This document shows, piece by piece, positions 45,101 to 56,833 of a stretch of DNA of 64,000 nucleotides. The notes under the pieces are model-generated. The model ran no database searches, was not told where the DNA came from, and saw only the letters and a list, made by a program, of their open reading frames with translations. The position numbers and the translations under genes are program-made. The stretch comes from Panicum virgatum (lineage: Eukaryota > Streptophyta > Magnoliopsida > Poales > Poaceae). The stretch lies in the NCBI RefSeq assembly GCF_016808335.1, contig NC_053140.1:26096086-26160085 (forward strand), read 5' to 3'. The stretch's first letter is position 1; each line of letters opens with the position of its first letter.

Positions 45101-46663
45101 CATTAAAAAAACTAATAGATCTAGGAATCTTGAAACTTTGACCTTGTTAAAGATGTCAAAAAGGGTTCAAATTTTTACCAGGTACTAGTAACACTGCAAG
45201 ACACATTCTAGCCAAAAACCACATGATGTTACTGAGTACAACTCCTAGAACAATTAAAGCCTATTTATTCTATTCTTTTTCTTGGATTAACATGCAGACC
45301 AAAACTGAAAATGTGTGTGTAACAAAACTTGTAGGTCTTGTAACAAGGATTCCAAAACATTTGGATTTGTATTTCTCTGATTTTCTAGCATTTACTAGGA
45401 ATTTTCAAAGTTCAGCCTAGAAACAAAAGGAAAGGAACTGAAATCTTGCAGATAGGTCCCTAGAAGAAAAAGAAGCTTTGCAATGTAGTCCCTGGTTCGC
45501 CTGAGAAGAAGATAGGGAGGGGAATCGGCCGGCGTTTCGGCCTGGGGACTCACCGGCGGCGAGCTAGAGGTGGCTATGGAGCACGAGGAGGTCAAGCGCG
45601 TCGATTGGTGGGTTTCGTGAGGGTTGGGGCAGTTGGCCGGGGTGTTTCCCACGGCGAGGTGCGGCGGCGGCTCGGACAGCTCGCCGGCGACCATGCTGCG
45701 GCGGTGGAATAGGGGTGTGGTGGGGTCTGGAAGCTGCGCGATGCTCGGGCGGTGCTAAAGGCGGGGTCGGCGCGGGCGGAGGAGGTCTGGAAGGGCAGAC
45801 CGCAGCGGCGTCGAGGTCGCTGGAGTTGCGGAGGAGGGGCGGTGGTGCTCTGGATGCCTGGAGCGCGAGACCGGGAATGTGAGTGACGGAATAGAAGGAG
45901 AAGGATGAGGCCGTGCTCATGCGCATGCTAGAGAAGGGGAAACCGGGGCTCTTCCCCGAGCTTGCCACGGCGGCGGCGAGGTGGCGGCCGCGGAGTCGGT
46001 CGGGGCGGCGTGGCGAGGGAAGGAGGGCTCCAGAGCGGGTGGGAGTGGGGCCAGGGGTTTGCGGGGGTGCAGCTTGTGGCGGTGGGCAGCAGGAGGTGGC
46101 CTCCCGGCCTTCCTGAGCGGCGGCGGCGCTGCTCTGCGCCGGCGGCAGAGGAGGCAGAGAGGGAGAGAGGAGGAAGACGACAGCTGGACTGGTTTGCAAT
46201 TTCAGAAAAGTTCAGGGGTCCTACTATACAACAAAAATAACTCATAAACTAGGGATCAAATGAAAAAGTGCCCAAAATGAAAGTTGTTCAACTTTTCAAG
46301 ACCTACAACTTTGGTGTTGTGCAAAAATTGATTTGACCAAAGGTTAAAGAGTTATTTTGAAAATATAGAAAGGATTTTGAATTTAATGGACTTTTGTCTT
46401 TTCCAAAGCAAATTCACCTTAATTTCAAACTGAAAAATAAAATTTCCTGCCATGTAATGATTACACTAAATTTTACAATTAAACCCTCCACAAAAGCATT
46501 ATTCACCCATCCTATTCCAATTAATTATAGAAAGGACCTTGCATCAAATCATATTTACACAATTAACCTTATTTTTTTAAAATAAGACCCTTGTTCAAGC
46601 AATTTAAGCACATGATGCATAAAATAAATGCAGTTCTACTATGCAGACACCTAGGGTGTCATA
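42178..46663 (-). repeat. Full-length chromovirus LTR, 4486 bp
   Basis: On the minus strand it runs from TATGACACCCTAGG (46663; the parallel copy has TGTGACACC, so the terminal TG has mutated to TA) to TTCTATCACA (42178). It has a purine tract and pol on one side, and a primer-binding site and leader on the other. It is thus shared between two element units. Its first 1993 bp match 58885-60877 closely. A 525-bp tandem duplication lies at 43246-43770 and 43771-44318. A GC-rich exon-like zone (45480-46200) ends at a GTGAGT donor (45553 downward). Confidence 0.88.
44125..44294 (-). CDS. LTR-encoded second exon, acidic peptide (and duplicate at 43575-43744)
   Basis: On the minus strand, following CACATATAG at 44295-44303, the frame reads DTTVLADGTYELILES, then an acidic part EDPDQSPEEPKAD and YREGKPRT before TAA. 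A second copy from the tandem duplication at 43575-43744 keeps an open frame with DGTYELIPES, EEPGQSPEEPKAD and EGKPRT. The two duplicates have diverged by several codons with no stop or frameshift. The donor proposed at 45553 would give an intron of about 1.26 kb. Function unknown. Confidence 0.4.
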
Positions 46664-46707
46664 GCCTTCCCCCCTAAAAGGAATCTCGCCCCGAGATTTC
46701 AAGAAGA
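46664..46707 (-). other. Polypurine tract of the chromovirus
   Basis: The minus strand reads TTTTAGGGGGGAAGGC immediately before the LTR. This is the plus-strand priming site and fixes 42178-46663 as the 3' LTR of the pol unit at 46708-50120. Confidence 0.8.
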
Positions 46708-48393
46708 TTAATGACGGAAAGATTTGGTACATGGATTGGTTCTAAGAAAGTCGGGAAAATTTCTTTGGAGATAAGTTTCAGTCTCCCATGTGGCTTCTTC
46801 CTTAGTATGGTGATTCCACTGGATTTTGTACATTTTAACTTTCTCCCTTCTGGTACTTCTTTCTTTGGTGTCAAGAACTCTAATTGGATACTCAGCATAA
46901 GATAGATCGGTTTCAATTTCAATATCTTGTGGTTTAATGATCTCGGTAGGAACTTTGATGCATTTCTTGAGTTGAGAGATATGGAAAACATTATGAATTG
47001 CGGCCAACTGAGAAGGAAGACGGATTCGGTAAGCAACTAGACCACAAGTTTCGATGATTTCAAATGGTCCGATGTATCGGGGTGCCAATTTCCCTTTTAT
47101 GCCGAAGCGTTGAACACCTCTAGTTGGAGATACTCGTAGATATACGAAATCCCGTACCTTGAACTGTAAAGGTTCTCTTCTTTTGTCTGCATAACTTTTC
47201 TGTCTTGATTGGGCTACTTTAAGATTAGTTTGGATAACTTTGACTTTCTCTTCTGCCTCAATGACTAGATCTGGCTCAAAGACTTTGCGTTCTCCGGCGT
47301 GTGACCAACTCAAAGGAGTTCGACACCTTCGACCGTATAACGCTTCAAATGGTGCCATTTGCAAGCTTGATTGGTAACTGCTATTATATGAGAACTCTGC
47401 CAGTGCTAGGCACTTATCCCAGTTTTTGCCATATTGAATAGCACATGCCCTCAACATATCTTCAAAGATTTGATTGATTCGTTCAGTTTGCCCATCTATT
47501 TTTGGATGATAAGCTGAGCTACGAATCAATTTGGTTCCAAGGGATTCTTGCAATTGTTCCCAGAAATGTGCAATGAACTGCGCCCCACGATCAGAAATGA
47601 TCATCTTTGGAACTCCATGTAGACGGACAATCTGGTCAAGATAGATCTCTGCATACTTCTTGGCAGAATAAGTTGTATTCATAGGAATAAAATGAGCGGT
47701 CTTGGTGAGTCTATCAACGATTACCCACATAGAATCATGCTTCTGAGAAGTGTTGGGTAAGCCAACAATAAAATCCATACTGATGTCCTCCCATTTCCAG
47801 GATGGAATGGGTAAAGGTTGGAGAGTACCAGCTACTTTCAAGTGACTAGCCTTAACTCTTTGATAGACATCACACTCAGAAACATATTTGGCGATCTCTC
47901 TTTTCATTCGAGTCCACCAGAAATTCTGTTTAAGATCCTGGTACATCTTGGTACTGCCGGGATGAATAGAAAACTTTGTTAGATGTGCCTCATCAAGGAT
48001 TTGTTTTCTAAGTTGGTGGTTCTTGGGTACAACAAGACGAAATTCAAACCACAAAACTCCTTTATGATCCGCACGGAAACATTTGTACTTTGCTTCTCCT
48101 TGGGATAGCTTTTCCTTAATGATTTTGATACCTTCATCATGTAATTGTGCCATGACGATGCTACCATGAAGTGTAGGCTCGACAGCTATATGGTTCAGAC
48201 TTCCTTGAGGTACCATTTCTAGGTTTAGTTTCATCATTTCCTGGCATAGAGTTTCGTTGAATGGCTCTACAGATAGACAATGGCATTGTGACTTGTGGCT
48301 GAGTGCATCCGCAACCACATTAGCCTTTCCTAGATGATAGTGCACTTCTATATCATTGTCCTTTATCAATTCTAGCCAGCGTCTCTGTCTCAT
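46708..48393 (-). pseudogene. Chromovirus RNase H end, integrase and chromodomain
   Basis: The 561-residue frame begins in the RNase H tail (VHYHLGKANVVADALSHK). It continues with the zinc-binding region (HLTKFSIHPGSTKMY; CDVYQRVKA, where the second Cys of CxxC is Tyr) and the integrase core: MDFIVGLP, ISDRGAQF and QTERINQ give D, D, E. It ends with a C-terminal chromodomain (YPIRVLDTKERSTRR, then VQW-like YKIQWNHHTKEEATWE). A chromodomain places the element in the chromovirus branch; with the Met-tRNA primer and long LTRs, Tekay/Del is the best fit. This is the best-preserved frame in the window. Confidence 0.92.
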
Positions 48394-50120
48394 GTTGAGA
48401 TCAGCTTGGGTGAAATATACTTGAGGCTCTTATGGTCTGTGTAAATGTTACAATGAGTTCCCATAAGATGATGTCTCCAGAGCATAAGAGCATGTATGAC
48501 AGCTGCTAACTCCAGATCATGTGTTGGATAGTTCTTCTCATGATTCCGGAGAGCTCTTGATGCATAAGCGATCACCCGGTTATCTTGCATAAGTACACAA
48601 TCAAGTCCCGTACCAGAAGCATCACAATAGACATCAAAAGGTTTGGTACTGTTCGGTGTAGCCAGCACTGGAGCAGTAGTTAGTCACACTTTAAGAGTTT
48701 GAAAGCCTTCTTCACATTTATCATCCCAAACAAATTTCACTCCTTTCTTTAACAACTCCGTCATAGGTTTGGCTATTCTAGAAAAATCAGGAATGAATCG
48801 ACGATAGTATCCAGCTAAACCGAGAAAACTGCGAATCCGATGAACTGAAGTAGGAGGTTCCCAATCCATCACTTCTTGCACTGTAGTTGGATCAACCGAT
48901 ATACCTTCACTGGAGATAGTATGACCAAAAAATTTCACACTATCCAGGCAAAATTCACACTTGGAGAATTTGGCATACAGGTGATGATCTCGTAATCGCT
49001 AAAGAATGATACATAAATGCTGAGCATAATCTTCTTCATTCTTGGAGTAGATTAAAATGTCGCCGATGAACACCACGACGAATTTATCAAGCTCCGGCAT
49101 GAAGACTGAATTCATCAGGTACATAAAGTATGTCGGGGCATTGGTAAGACCAAAAGACATAACCAGATACTCATACAGTCCATATCTAGTTGAGAAAACT
49201 GTTTTCAGAATGTCACAAGGCTTGATCTTTATTTGATGGTAGCCAGAACGAAGATCAATCTTAGAGAAAATCTTGGCTCCAGCTAACTGATCAAACAGGA
49301 TATCAATGCGGGGAAGAGGATACTTGTTTTTAATAGTGACCGCATTGAGTGGTTGATAGTCAACATATAGCCTCAAACTGTTGTTCTTCTTATTCACAAA
49401 CAGGGCTGGACATCCCCATGGTGTAGCACTCAGACGTATAAAACCCTTGTCAAGAAGGTCTTGAAGTTGGATTTTCAATTCTGCCAACTCATTTGGAGGC
49501 ATACGGTACGACCTCTTAGAAATATGGGCGGTACCAGGTTGAAGCTCGATAACGAATTCGATATCTCTATCAGGGGGCATTCCAGGCAAGTCATCTGGAA
49601 ATACATCCGCATACTCACACACAACAGGAATATCTTCAATTTTAATTTCTTTTATGGCATAGGCATAAGAGTTGAAGCACTCTCGTTGTGGCAGATAGAG
49701 TATGGTGGCTCCTTGATAAGGTGAATCTATCTCAATAGCTCGGGAAGAGATATCTAACAGTACTTTATGTCTAGTCATCCAATCCATGCCCAAAATAACA
49801 TCCATGCCTTCTAAGTTCAACAAGATCAAATCTGTCTTTATCAATTTGCCACCCAACTTAGTTGGCACATGTCTAATGATTTGATTGGAAGCTATCTTCC
49901 CACCAGGGGTTGCTATCATGTAAGATCTCTTGGTATGACAAAAATCCAATCCTACCCTTGCTCCAAATTTGGCACTTATAAAACTATGAGTTGCACTAGA
50001 ATCAAATAATATGACTGTGGGTTTATTGTGGATAGAGAAAGTACCCGACATGACTGGTGCTCCTTCGGGAAGCTCTGCAAGAGTAGTGAAATTAACTCGC
50101 CCCTGTCGGACTTGCACCAT
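48390..50120 (-). pseudogene. Chromovirus protease, reverse transcriptase and RNase H, inactive
   Basis: The frame 48999-50120 holds a protease ([11 protein letters not shown], then [12 protein letters not shown]) and reverse transcriptase ([57 protein letters not shown]). The catalytic box reads FIGDILIYS where FIDD is expected, so one catalytic Asp is Gly. In-frame stops follow at 48999-49001 and 48684-48686. RNase H appears at 48390-48668 ([39 protein letters not shown]), with a frameshift into the integrase frame at about 48393. Confidence 0.9.
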
Positions 50121-50419
50121 TTGCTTCTTGCCCTTGCCCTTGTTGTTCTGGTTGGAGTTCTGCCATGGATAAGACTTCTAGGGTTGCGGGCAATTCTTGG
50201 CGAAATGGGAAGTACTGCCGCAATTGAAACATCGATTGTCGCCGTTCCCGCGATTGAACTGTGGGACATTTGGCCTTGGGCAAAACTGCTGCGGCTGCTG
50301 AAAGACTGGAGGTCTGAATCCTCCCTATTGCTGAGGCGGCCTAAAACAAACCTGCCTGTTGGGGCATTTCTCTGTGGAGCTCTTGGTGGAGTATTCTGCA
50401 CCAGACAATACCTTGGTGG
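50121..50419 (-). pseudogene. Chromovirus gag C-terminus with CCHC zinc knuckle
   Basis: The minus strand at about 50190-50232 encodes CFNCGSTSHFAKNC, a CX2CX4HX4C nucleic-acid-binding knuckle, in the frame that leads into the protease. A TAG lies just after it (in CAACCCTAGAAG). The N-terminal side reads NTPPRAPQRNAPTGRF near 50350-50400 and is cut by the Athila-like insertion at 50425, resuming at 57305. Confidence 0.85.
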
Positions 50420-50871
50420 CTGAGTGTTGGCGCTCCTTAAGTATCCATTTTATCCCCTGTTTAATTTTGATAATGGCATGAATTTAATATCAGAATCAGT
50501 AACCACCCTAACCTCGGCCCAATTATTGGTCGTTTTCGCGTTTGCACATATATTTTGGAGGTACTTCGTTTTTGCAGGTTTTTGACCAATTTTGGAGCAT
50601 GAAATGGCGAGGCCCACGATCACGCGATGACACGAAGAAAGAAAAAGGCCAAAGCCCGAACAAAGGATCGAAGGCCATGATGATTAGAGGCACGTTCATG
50701 CACATCCACCTTCCAATGAAGCCCAAAAGATACTTCGGGGCTAAGCAAAGCAAAGAGATATTTAAGGAAGGATTTTCCATCCTATCCTTCTCCTCGAAGA
50801 AATCTCGAAGATAACGACGTCTAATGGGGTGCAATCGTGAAAGACATAAACTCTAGAAGATTCCAGGAGAC

Positions 50872-53800
50872 TGTAACACCCTAGTTTAAATTTCAGCATT
50901 TATTAATAAATTTAAATGGCTTTATTCAAATTTCTAAGGTTTATTGTGTTTAGTTGGCATTTAATCTAATTTTGGTTCTCAGGTAATTAAAATTTTGTCC
51001 TAGGTTTACTTTTAATGTTGCATTCATGCTGGAGCATTGTTTTATTTGTTTGAGTGTTAGGGTTGAATTCAAATTCAATTTTGAATTCAAATAGATTTGA
51101 TTGAGTTAGTTTGAATAGGAAAAGAAATAGAAGAAGTAATAGAAAAGAAACCCAGCCCAAACCCAAAACAAGAAAACCCAAAACCCGTCCCCGACCCGAC
51201 CTCAGGCAGCCCAGCCCGTTCTCTCTCTCCACGGCCCACCCACTTTCTCCCGAGCCGGCCCAGAAGACCGCCTGGCCCAGCTCACGCGGGCGCAAAGCGC
51301 AGCTCGTGCCGGCCTGCTCGCGCAGCATCCCGCTCGCCCACACCGCGCGTCGCCTTCCTCCCTGACGGCCCGACCCCGCGCGCCAGCGTCTCCGCCCACT
51401 CGGCCCGCACACGCTCCCCGCCCCGCCACTGACCGCCCGGGCCCACGCGTCGGGGTCATCCCCTTCCTCGCGCAATGGCCGCGCTCATCACGCCGTTTTT
51501 CCCGGCGAGGCCCCCCACGCCAGGCGCGCACGCCAAGGCCGCCGCCCTATAAGTAGCCCCCGCGACCCCCCCTGCACCCCACCTCTCCACCGCCGCCACC
51601 AGAGCCCCCAAACCCTAAGTCCGTCGCACTCGCGCAGCTCTGCCACGCAGACCTCCCCTGCGCCACCGTAGCCTCGCTGCTCAGCCACACCCCAGGCTTC
51701 CCAGAGCCGTGTAGTAGTCTCGCCCGCTCCCAGGCACCTCTCCGAGCTCGCTTGCCCCGATTCGAGCCACGACCGCGCTGGAATTCAACCCGCGACCGCC
51801 GCCGGTGAGTTGCTCCGCCATGACGATTTCCACACCGTTGGAGCGCCCCGGACCGCCCTGATCTCCGTGTCTCCCTCACAGGCACTCCAGGAGCCGAGCC
51901 GAGGAGCCCAGAAGCTGGGAGACACCCTGCAGCAGGTCCTCCACGAGCACCGCACCTTCTAGCCGCCAGAGTTCGCCGTCGACCCCTCTGCGCCGGCCCT
52001 CCCTTCAATTTGAGCCCTTGGTGAGCCTCTGACTGGCTTCCTGTTTTGTTTGCGCTAGCTAGCTCGGCCTGTAGGACGCCCTAGCGCCTGAGACGCCGCA
52101 CGCCGGCGAGCGCCACCGCGCAGAGCCGCCGCCGCCATCACTCTCACCGCTCAGACCTCCCCTGCGCCCACCTAAGTGCCCAGGTGGACTGCACGTTCCG
52201 CGGGCATGCTCCCCGACCCAAGCCTGGGTCGGATTGACCCCCGGAGCGCCGGATTGGGCGTCTCCGGCGAGCCCTCCGCCGCGGAAGCCCCGTCCCCGGC
52301 GACTCCCGCCGCCGGCCGCTCGCCCCTTCACCCTGAACCGCTAGATCCTGAATCAACGCGCACGATTAGGACTTGGGCCGATCCAATCTGGACCGCCAGA
52401 TCGCGATCCAGCGGCCGATATCTGAGGATACCGGTTCGGCCTGGTTTAATTGCTAAAGAGCCCCTGCACTTTTTGTTAATCAACCCGCAGTCCACCTTTA
52501 GTTAAAAGAAATTGCAGTTTGGTCCAAATTTTAGCACGCAGCCCCCTGGCCTTTCTGGAAATAGAACCCGCCGTCCTTAACGTTTAATTGCGTTTAGGCC
52601 CTCAGTTTTAGCAGAAAACCCCCTGGAACTTCAGTTTTCTTACAATTAAGCCCCTAGAACTTGTTTTTGGCCTAGATTATGCGTTTTAGCTCCGTTTTTA
52701 GCGTTCTTTATGTCCACGCGATCGTTGTAATGCGTAGAATAGCTTTAGACTAGTTTAGTGTGCTGTTTTTATGTATTGATGTACTGTTTCTTAGTTTTTG
52801 TTAGTGTTTGCTTGTATGCTTATTATTGTGCATTGTTTTGGCCATGTGTTCGTGAGTAGACGTTGATCCATCTGAGGAGCCCCAGTACCAGTACTAGGAG
52901 CAGCCGTCTTCCGAGCAGTTTGAGCAGCAGCTAGAGCAGTACGAGGAAGGCAAGTATAACATGAACAACCCATCACTTTTAAATACAATTTCATACTGCA
53001 TTTAATACTGTATGCCTATAAGGATTTCCTAGCCACTTTATATCCTTTATATATACCTTTGGGTTGCATTTTGTTTAGTTGTGCTAAGTTGCTGCGCTAT
53101 AACACACTTTGGTCCTTTTTAATTAATTTGATTAATGGTTTACTTGAACTTAATTCTGAGAGTGGCCCTCTGTGTGGATGAGTGGTTCACGTCTCGTTAA
53201 AAGATGGTTTTTTGTAGAAACATGGTTTAGGGGGCCAGCACGGTGCTTACTGCCTGGTTGGCCACTCTCCATAAGGACCGGTTCATAGAGCGACAACCTG
53301 GGACAATAGCGCTACCACAAGGCTAGAATGGGATAGACTTGGCTTACTAATTAGGTCTTTTTGGTTTGGAGTAACTTACCTGCGGGGCAAGAGTAGTAAG
53401 CTTCAATGGTCCCTGCTCCTCCGGCTTGGTCTGTGCTTGGATTGCGCTCCTGTGCTTGTACCCCCAGAGGTGGGCCCCATCGTCGCTGACCTAACTCTCG
53501 CGGTTACGCCTTACCAACGAGATTCTTTGTAACGGCCTCGTAGTGAGTCGCTAGTCATCTCACCTAAGGAAGTGTGATGAACAACTGGCGTAGCTCACGA
53601 CTTGTGGGTAAAGATGTGCAACCTCTGCAGAGTGTAAAACTGGTATACTAGCCGTGCTCACGGTTATGAGCGGCCCAGATCCTCCTTTTGATTAGTGGGG
53701 TTAGCTCCTTCCGACGAGGGGGTGCCTCTCGGGGTTTTGGTATGGTTGTGGTATGGTTCTCAGTAGCAACATGAATAATTTTGATTAATTACTATGTAAC

Positions 53801-54302
53801 TGGGTTAATGGTAATTCATCAACTCGTAGTAAATAGTTTTAATAAAATTTTGCCAAGACTTAAAAGCTAATGCAGTCAGTCAGCCAACCTTAGAGCCTCA
53901 TAGTTTGTGTTATACTTGTTGAGTACAAGTTGTGTACTCACTCTTGCCTCTTCTCTACTTTTTCCTCTTGGCTACGCTACTGCTGCTCAGTTCCTGCCGA
54001 CATGAGGGAGTTCGCTCAGCGCTACCAGGACTACGAGGACTTCTAGGCGTTCGTCTCCCAGTCGACGTCCCTGTGGCGCCCTGCTTCAGCTTCGGAGAGC
54101 TTTATTCGTATTTTGTACTTCGCTTCCGCTGTATCAGACATTTTGTCATTATTGTAATAAATAACATTCGTATTCGCTTTATTATGTCTTATTCGTGATA
54201 TGTGCTGTGATATACTGTTCATTCTGTTGTATATACGTGTGACTTGATCCTGGCACGTATATGATTGCTCGGTTTATATTCTTTTATAAACCGGGTGTTA
54301 CA
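50872..54302 (+). mobile_element. Solo-LTR-like element, 3431 bp, inside the Athila-like LTR
   Basis: The ends are TGTAACACCC and GGGTGTTACA with a perfect target duplication GAGAC (50867-50871 and 54303-54307). No retroviral domains are inside. A TATA-like CTATAAGTAG near 51547 starts a GC-rich zone (51550-52330). GTGAGT- or GTGAGC-type donors lie near 51804 and 52020, and a short acidic frame (DPSEEPQYQY, then after a TAG EQFEQQLEQYEEGKY) follows an acceptor ending at 52859. The layout matches the other long LTRs here, so a solo LTR of a long-LTR gypsy family is the best reading. Confidence 0.85.
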
Positions 54303-55555
54303 GAGACTTGGGGAGAAAGATGAACACGAGCCGGCGAATGAAAGAGCCAGGCCGGCCGGCCTAGGATCATTGGGCCGGCCGGCCCAGCCCTTTTTTAGGT
54401 CGGTTCGATCTCCCCTTTGACCGAGGCTTCCCTGAGGCTATTTAAAGACCCCTCCCCAAGGTTCACGGAGAGATCAATTCGGGAGACGACGCCAAGGAGC
54501 AGAGAAGATAGATGGACATGTCTCGGAGAGCCGAGGGTCGTGCTAGTTGTCTAGGGTTTGCCCTAGCCGACGTGGGAACCTAGCAAGGAAGACCACGTCG
54601 GAGTTCTAGAGCTAGGATCATCAAGATCAAGGTAGGGCCCCGGTTGTGATCTTGTGATGTACAATCATTCATGGTGAAGTTATTTATGGTTCTGAATGTT
54701 TAGCGACCATGTTCTCTCTTTCGATTTCGTTCTTTTCTTTGGGTTTGCTTCATCCTAGATCTATTATCGAGATAGATCGCTTAGCATGATCTTGTAGTCA
54801 TGGTGGCTAGAGGTTCATGACGGAACTACCAAAGGGGGTTCGACTTGCTTCAGGGTATTTCGTTCAAAAGGGGGGTGTCGTGACAGGCCGTCTCCACAGA
54901 GTAGGCGGAGTATCGAGGGATCGGATTGGAGATTTTGGGTTTAAAAAAGCTTTTCATTGAGATTCACATCTACCTTACTTCACTTTATCTAGCTGGAACT
55001 ACAACATATGCATGATCTAGGTGATCTAGATTGGTTATCTCTAACTTTCTCTTGCTACCTTCGGTGTTTGCCGTGTTTTTAGTAGATTAGATTCGTTTTC
55101 ACCATCTCACACAAAGGAATCTCTATGCTAGTAGATTGTTTCTTGTCTCTTTGGTTCCGTGTATTGATAAACCTTGGGGGAATACTCTGAGGGAAAAGCT
55201 ACATGAAACCGTGCGCTTGCGGTATATAAATCTGGGGCGCTAAGGAGCGTCAACAAGCTTTTCTGGCGCCGTCGCCGGGGAACCATCGATTTAAGATCCA
55301 ATCTTACTTGCATTCGTAAATATTTCTTGATTTTTCTTTTTGACCTTTTTAGATCTCTTATTTTTCTGAGCTAACTAAAAAACGGATCTATCCCACAAAA
55401 ATCAATCTAATCTAGAGTTTGCTTTATTTTGCTTTATTTTTCTTTTATGTTTTAGATCTTGTATATTCATCTTTTAGATCTCGTATATATTTTTATTTTT
55501 CACTAACCCCTAACCGGAGATAGACGGGAGCCTCTCCAACAAACCGGAAAATTTT

Positions 55556-56833
55556 GTGGATGATCCAGAAAAAATTTACAGGCAAAGGAGACGAGAAGCA
55601 CGATCAAGGAAGCTGGAACTAGTAGATCCAAAAGTTGAAGCCGACGATTCATCGTCTTCACCTCAAGCAACTCCACCAACAAGTCCAAAGAAGGCGCCAC
55701 TTCACCAAGGGATGGCGCTACCGGAGCCAGAGCGTACGATCGGAGAGCTATGCACTCTAGATGTTCGGGACTTGCCGATCCAAAATCTCGACAACATCGG
55801 AGTTCTGTTCGAGATCAAGACTTCAATCATAAGGACGGTGCAAAGCTCGCCCTTCACTGGAAAAGAAGACGCTAATCTACATCTTCAAGCGTTCCTCCAA
55901 CTATGCCGCACCTTCGACATGCAAGGGATGACTCAAGATCAAATAAGAGCGAGGCTCTTTCCGTTCTCTCTACTTGGGAGAGCGCTGCAATGGTTTCATT
56001 CTCTACCACCGCTCACAGTGCAAAATTGGGAGTTCTTGATGAAAGAATTCATGATGGAGTTCTGCTTGCCGGGCAAGACCCAGATTCTGCGCAACAAGAT
56101 TGCAACATTCGCGCAAGCTCCGACGGAGACTATTGCGGAAGCCTATGAGCGCTTCAACAACTACATCCGCGCCGTACCTCATCACAAGTTCTCGAGGGAA
56201 GATGTGGTCCAGAAGTTCTATCAAGGCCTCACTACTGCATCAAGGGGGATCATTGACGCATCGGCCGGAGGTTCTATCATTGAGCTCACGCCTACTCAAG
56301 TTTTCAAGCTATTCAAGAAGGTGGCGGACAATGACGCATGGGCATCATCGGGGCGCCTACAACCACTCCAAGCCGTGGGCGCCGCGAAGAGTATATTACA
56401 AGTGGAACACGAAGAAGTGCTAGAAGGGAAGATCGACTCACTCATGAGAAGGTTGGAGAAGATGGAAGTGGAAAAGAGAGAAGCCCAAGCTATCAATTTG
56501 AAGGCGGCCGAAGCAAGGTCTACATGTGAAGAATGTGGAGAGTACGGCCATGTACAAAAGAATTGCCCGGAGGAAGCCAAGATGCTCGACTACATGAAGA
56601 AGGAAGAATGGATTCCGCCGACCAACTTCCGCTACGGGCAAGGTAGACCCCAATTTAATGCAAGCTCTTCCATTCAAAACTCGGTGCCTCTTTGTATACA
56701 ATTGAAGGAGTTCATGGAGGAGCAAGGCAAGATCAACAAGGACACCGTCACCATGTTCTCTCTTTCGATTTTGTTCTTTTCTTTGGGTTTGCTTCATCCT
56801 AGATCTATTATCGAGATAGATCGCTTAGCATGA
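55556..56833 (+). pseudogene. Athila-like gag fused to LTR sequence
   Basis: The frame is open from about 55516, without an ATG; a GTG lies at 55556. It carries the gag core (SSPFTGKEDANLHLQAFLQL, LFPFSLLGRALQWF, YERFNNYIRAVPHHKFS, VVQKFYQGL) and a CCHC knuckle CEECGEYGHVQKNC at about residues 323-336. Gag forms the virus-like particle and packages RNA. The last 25 or so residues (from MFSLSILFFSLG) are not gag: they are translated 3' LTR, produced by the deletion at about 56750. The core frame has no stop, so this truncated gag could still be made. Confidence 0.9.

Noticed and set aside
51111..52331. GC-rich frames in the 3.4-kb LTR as host genes
   Set aside because: They lie within a target-duplication-bounded LTR downstream of its TATA-like site and show only Arg/Gly/Pro composition.
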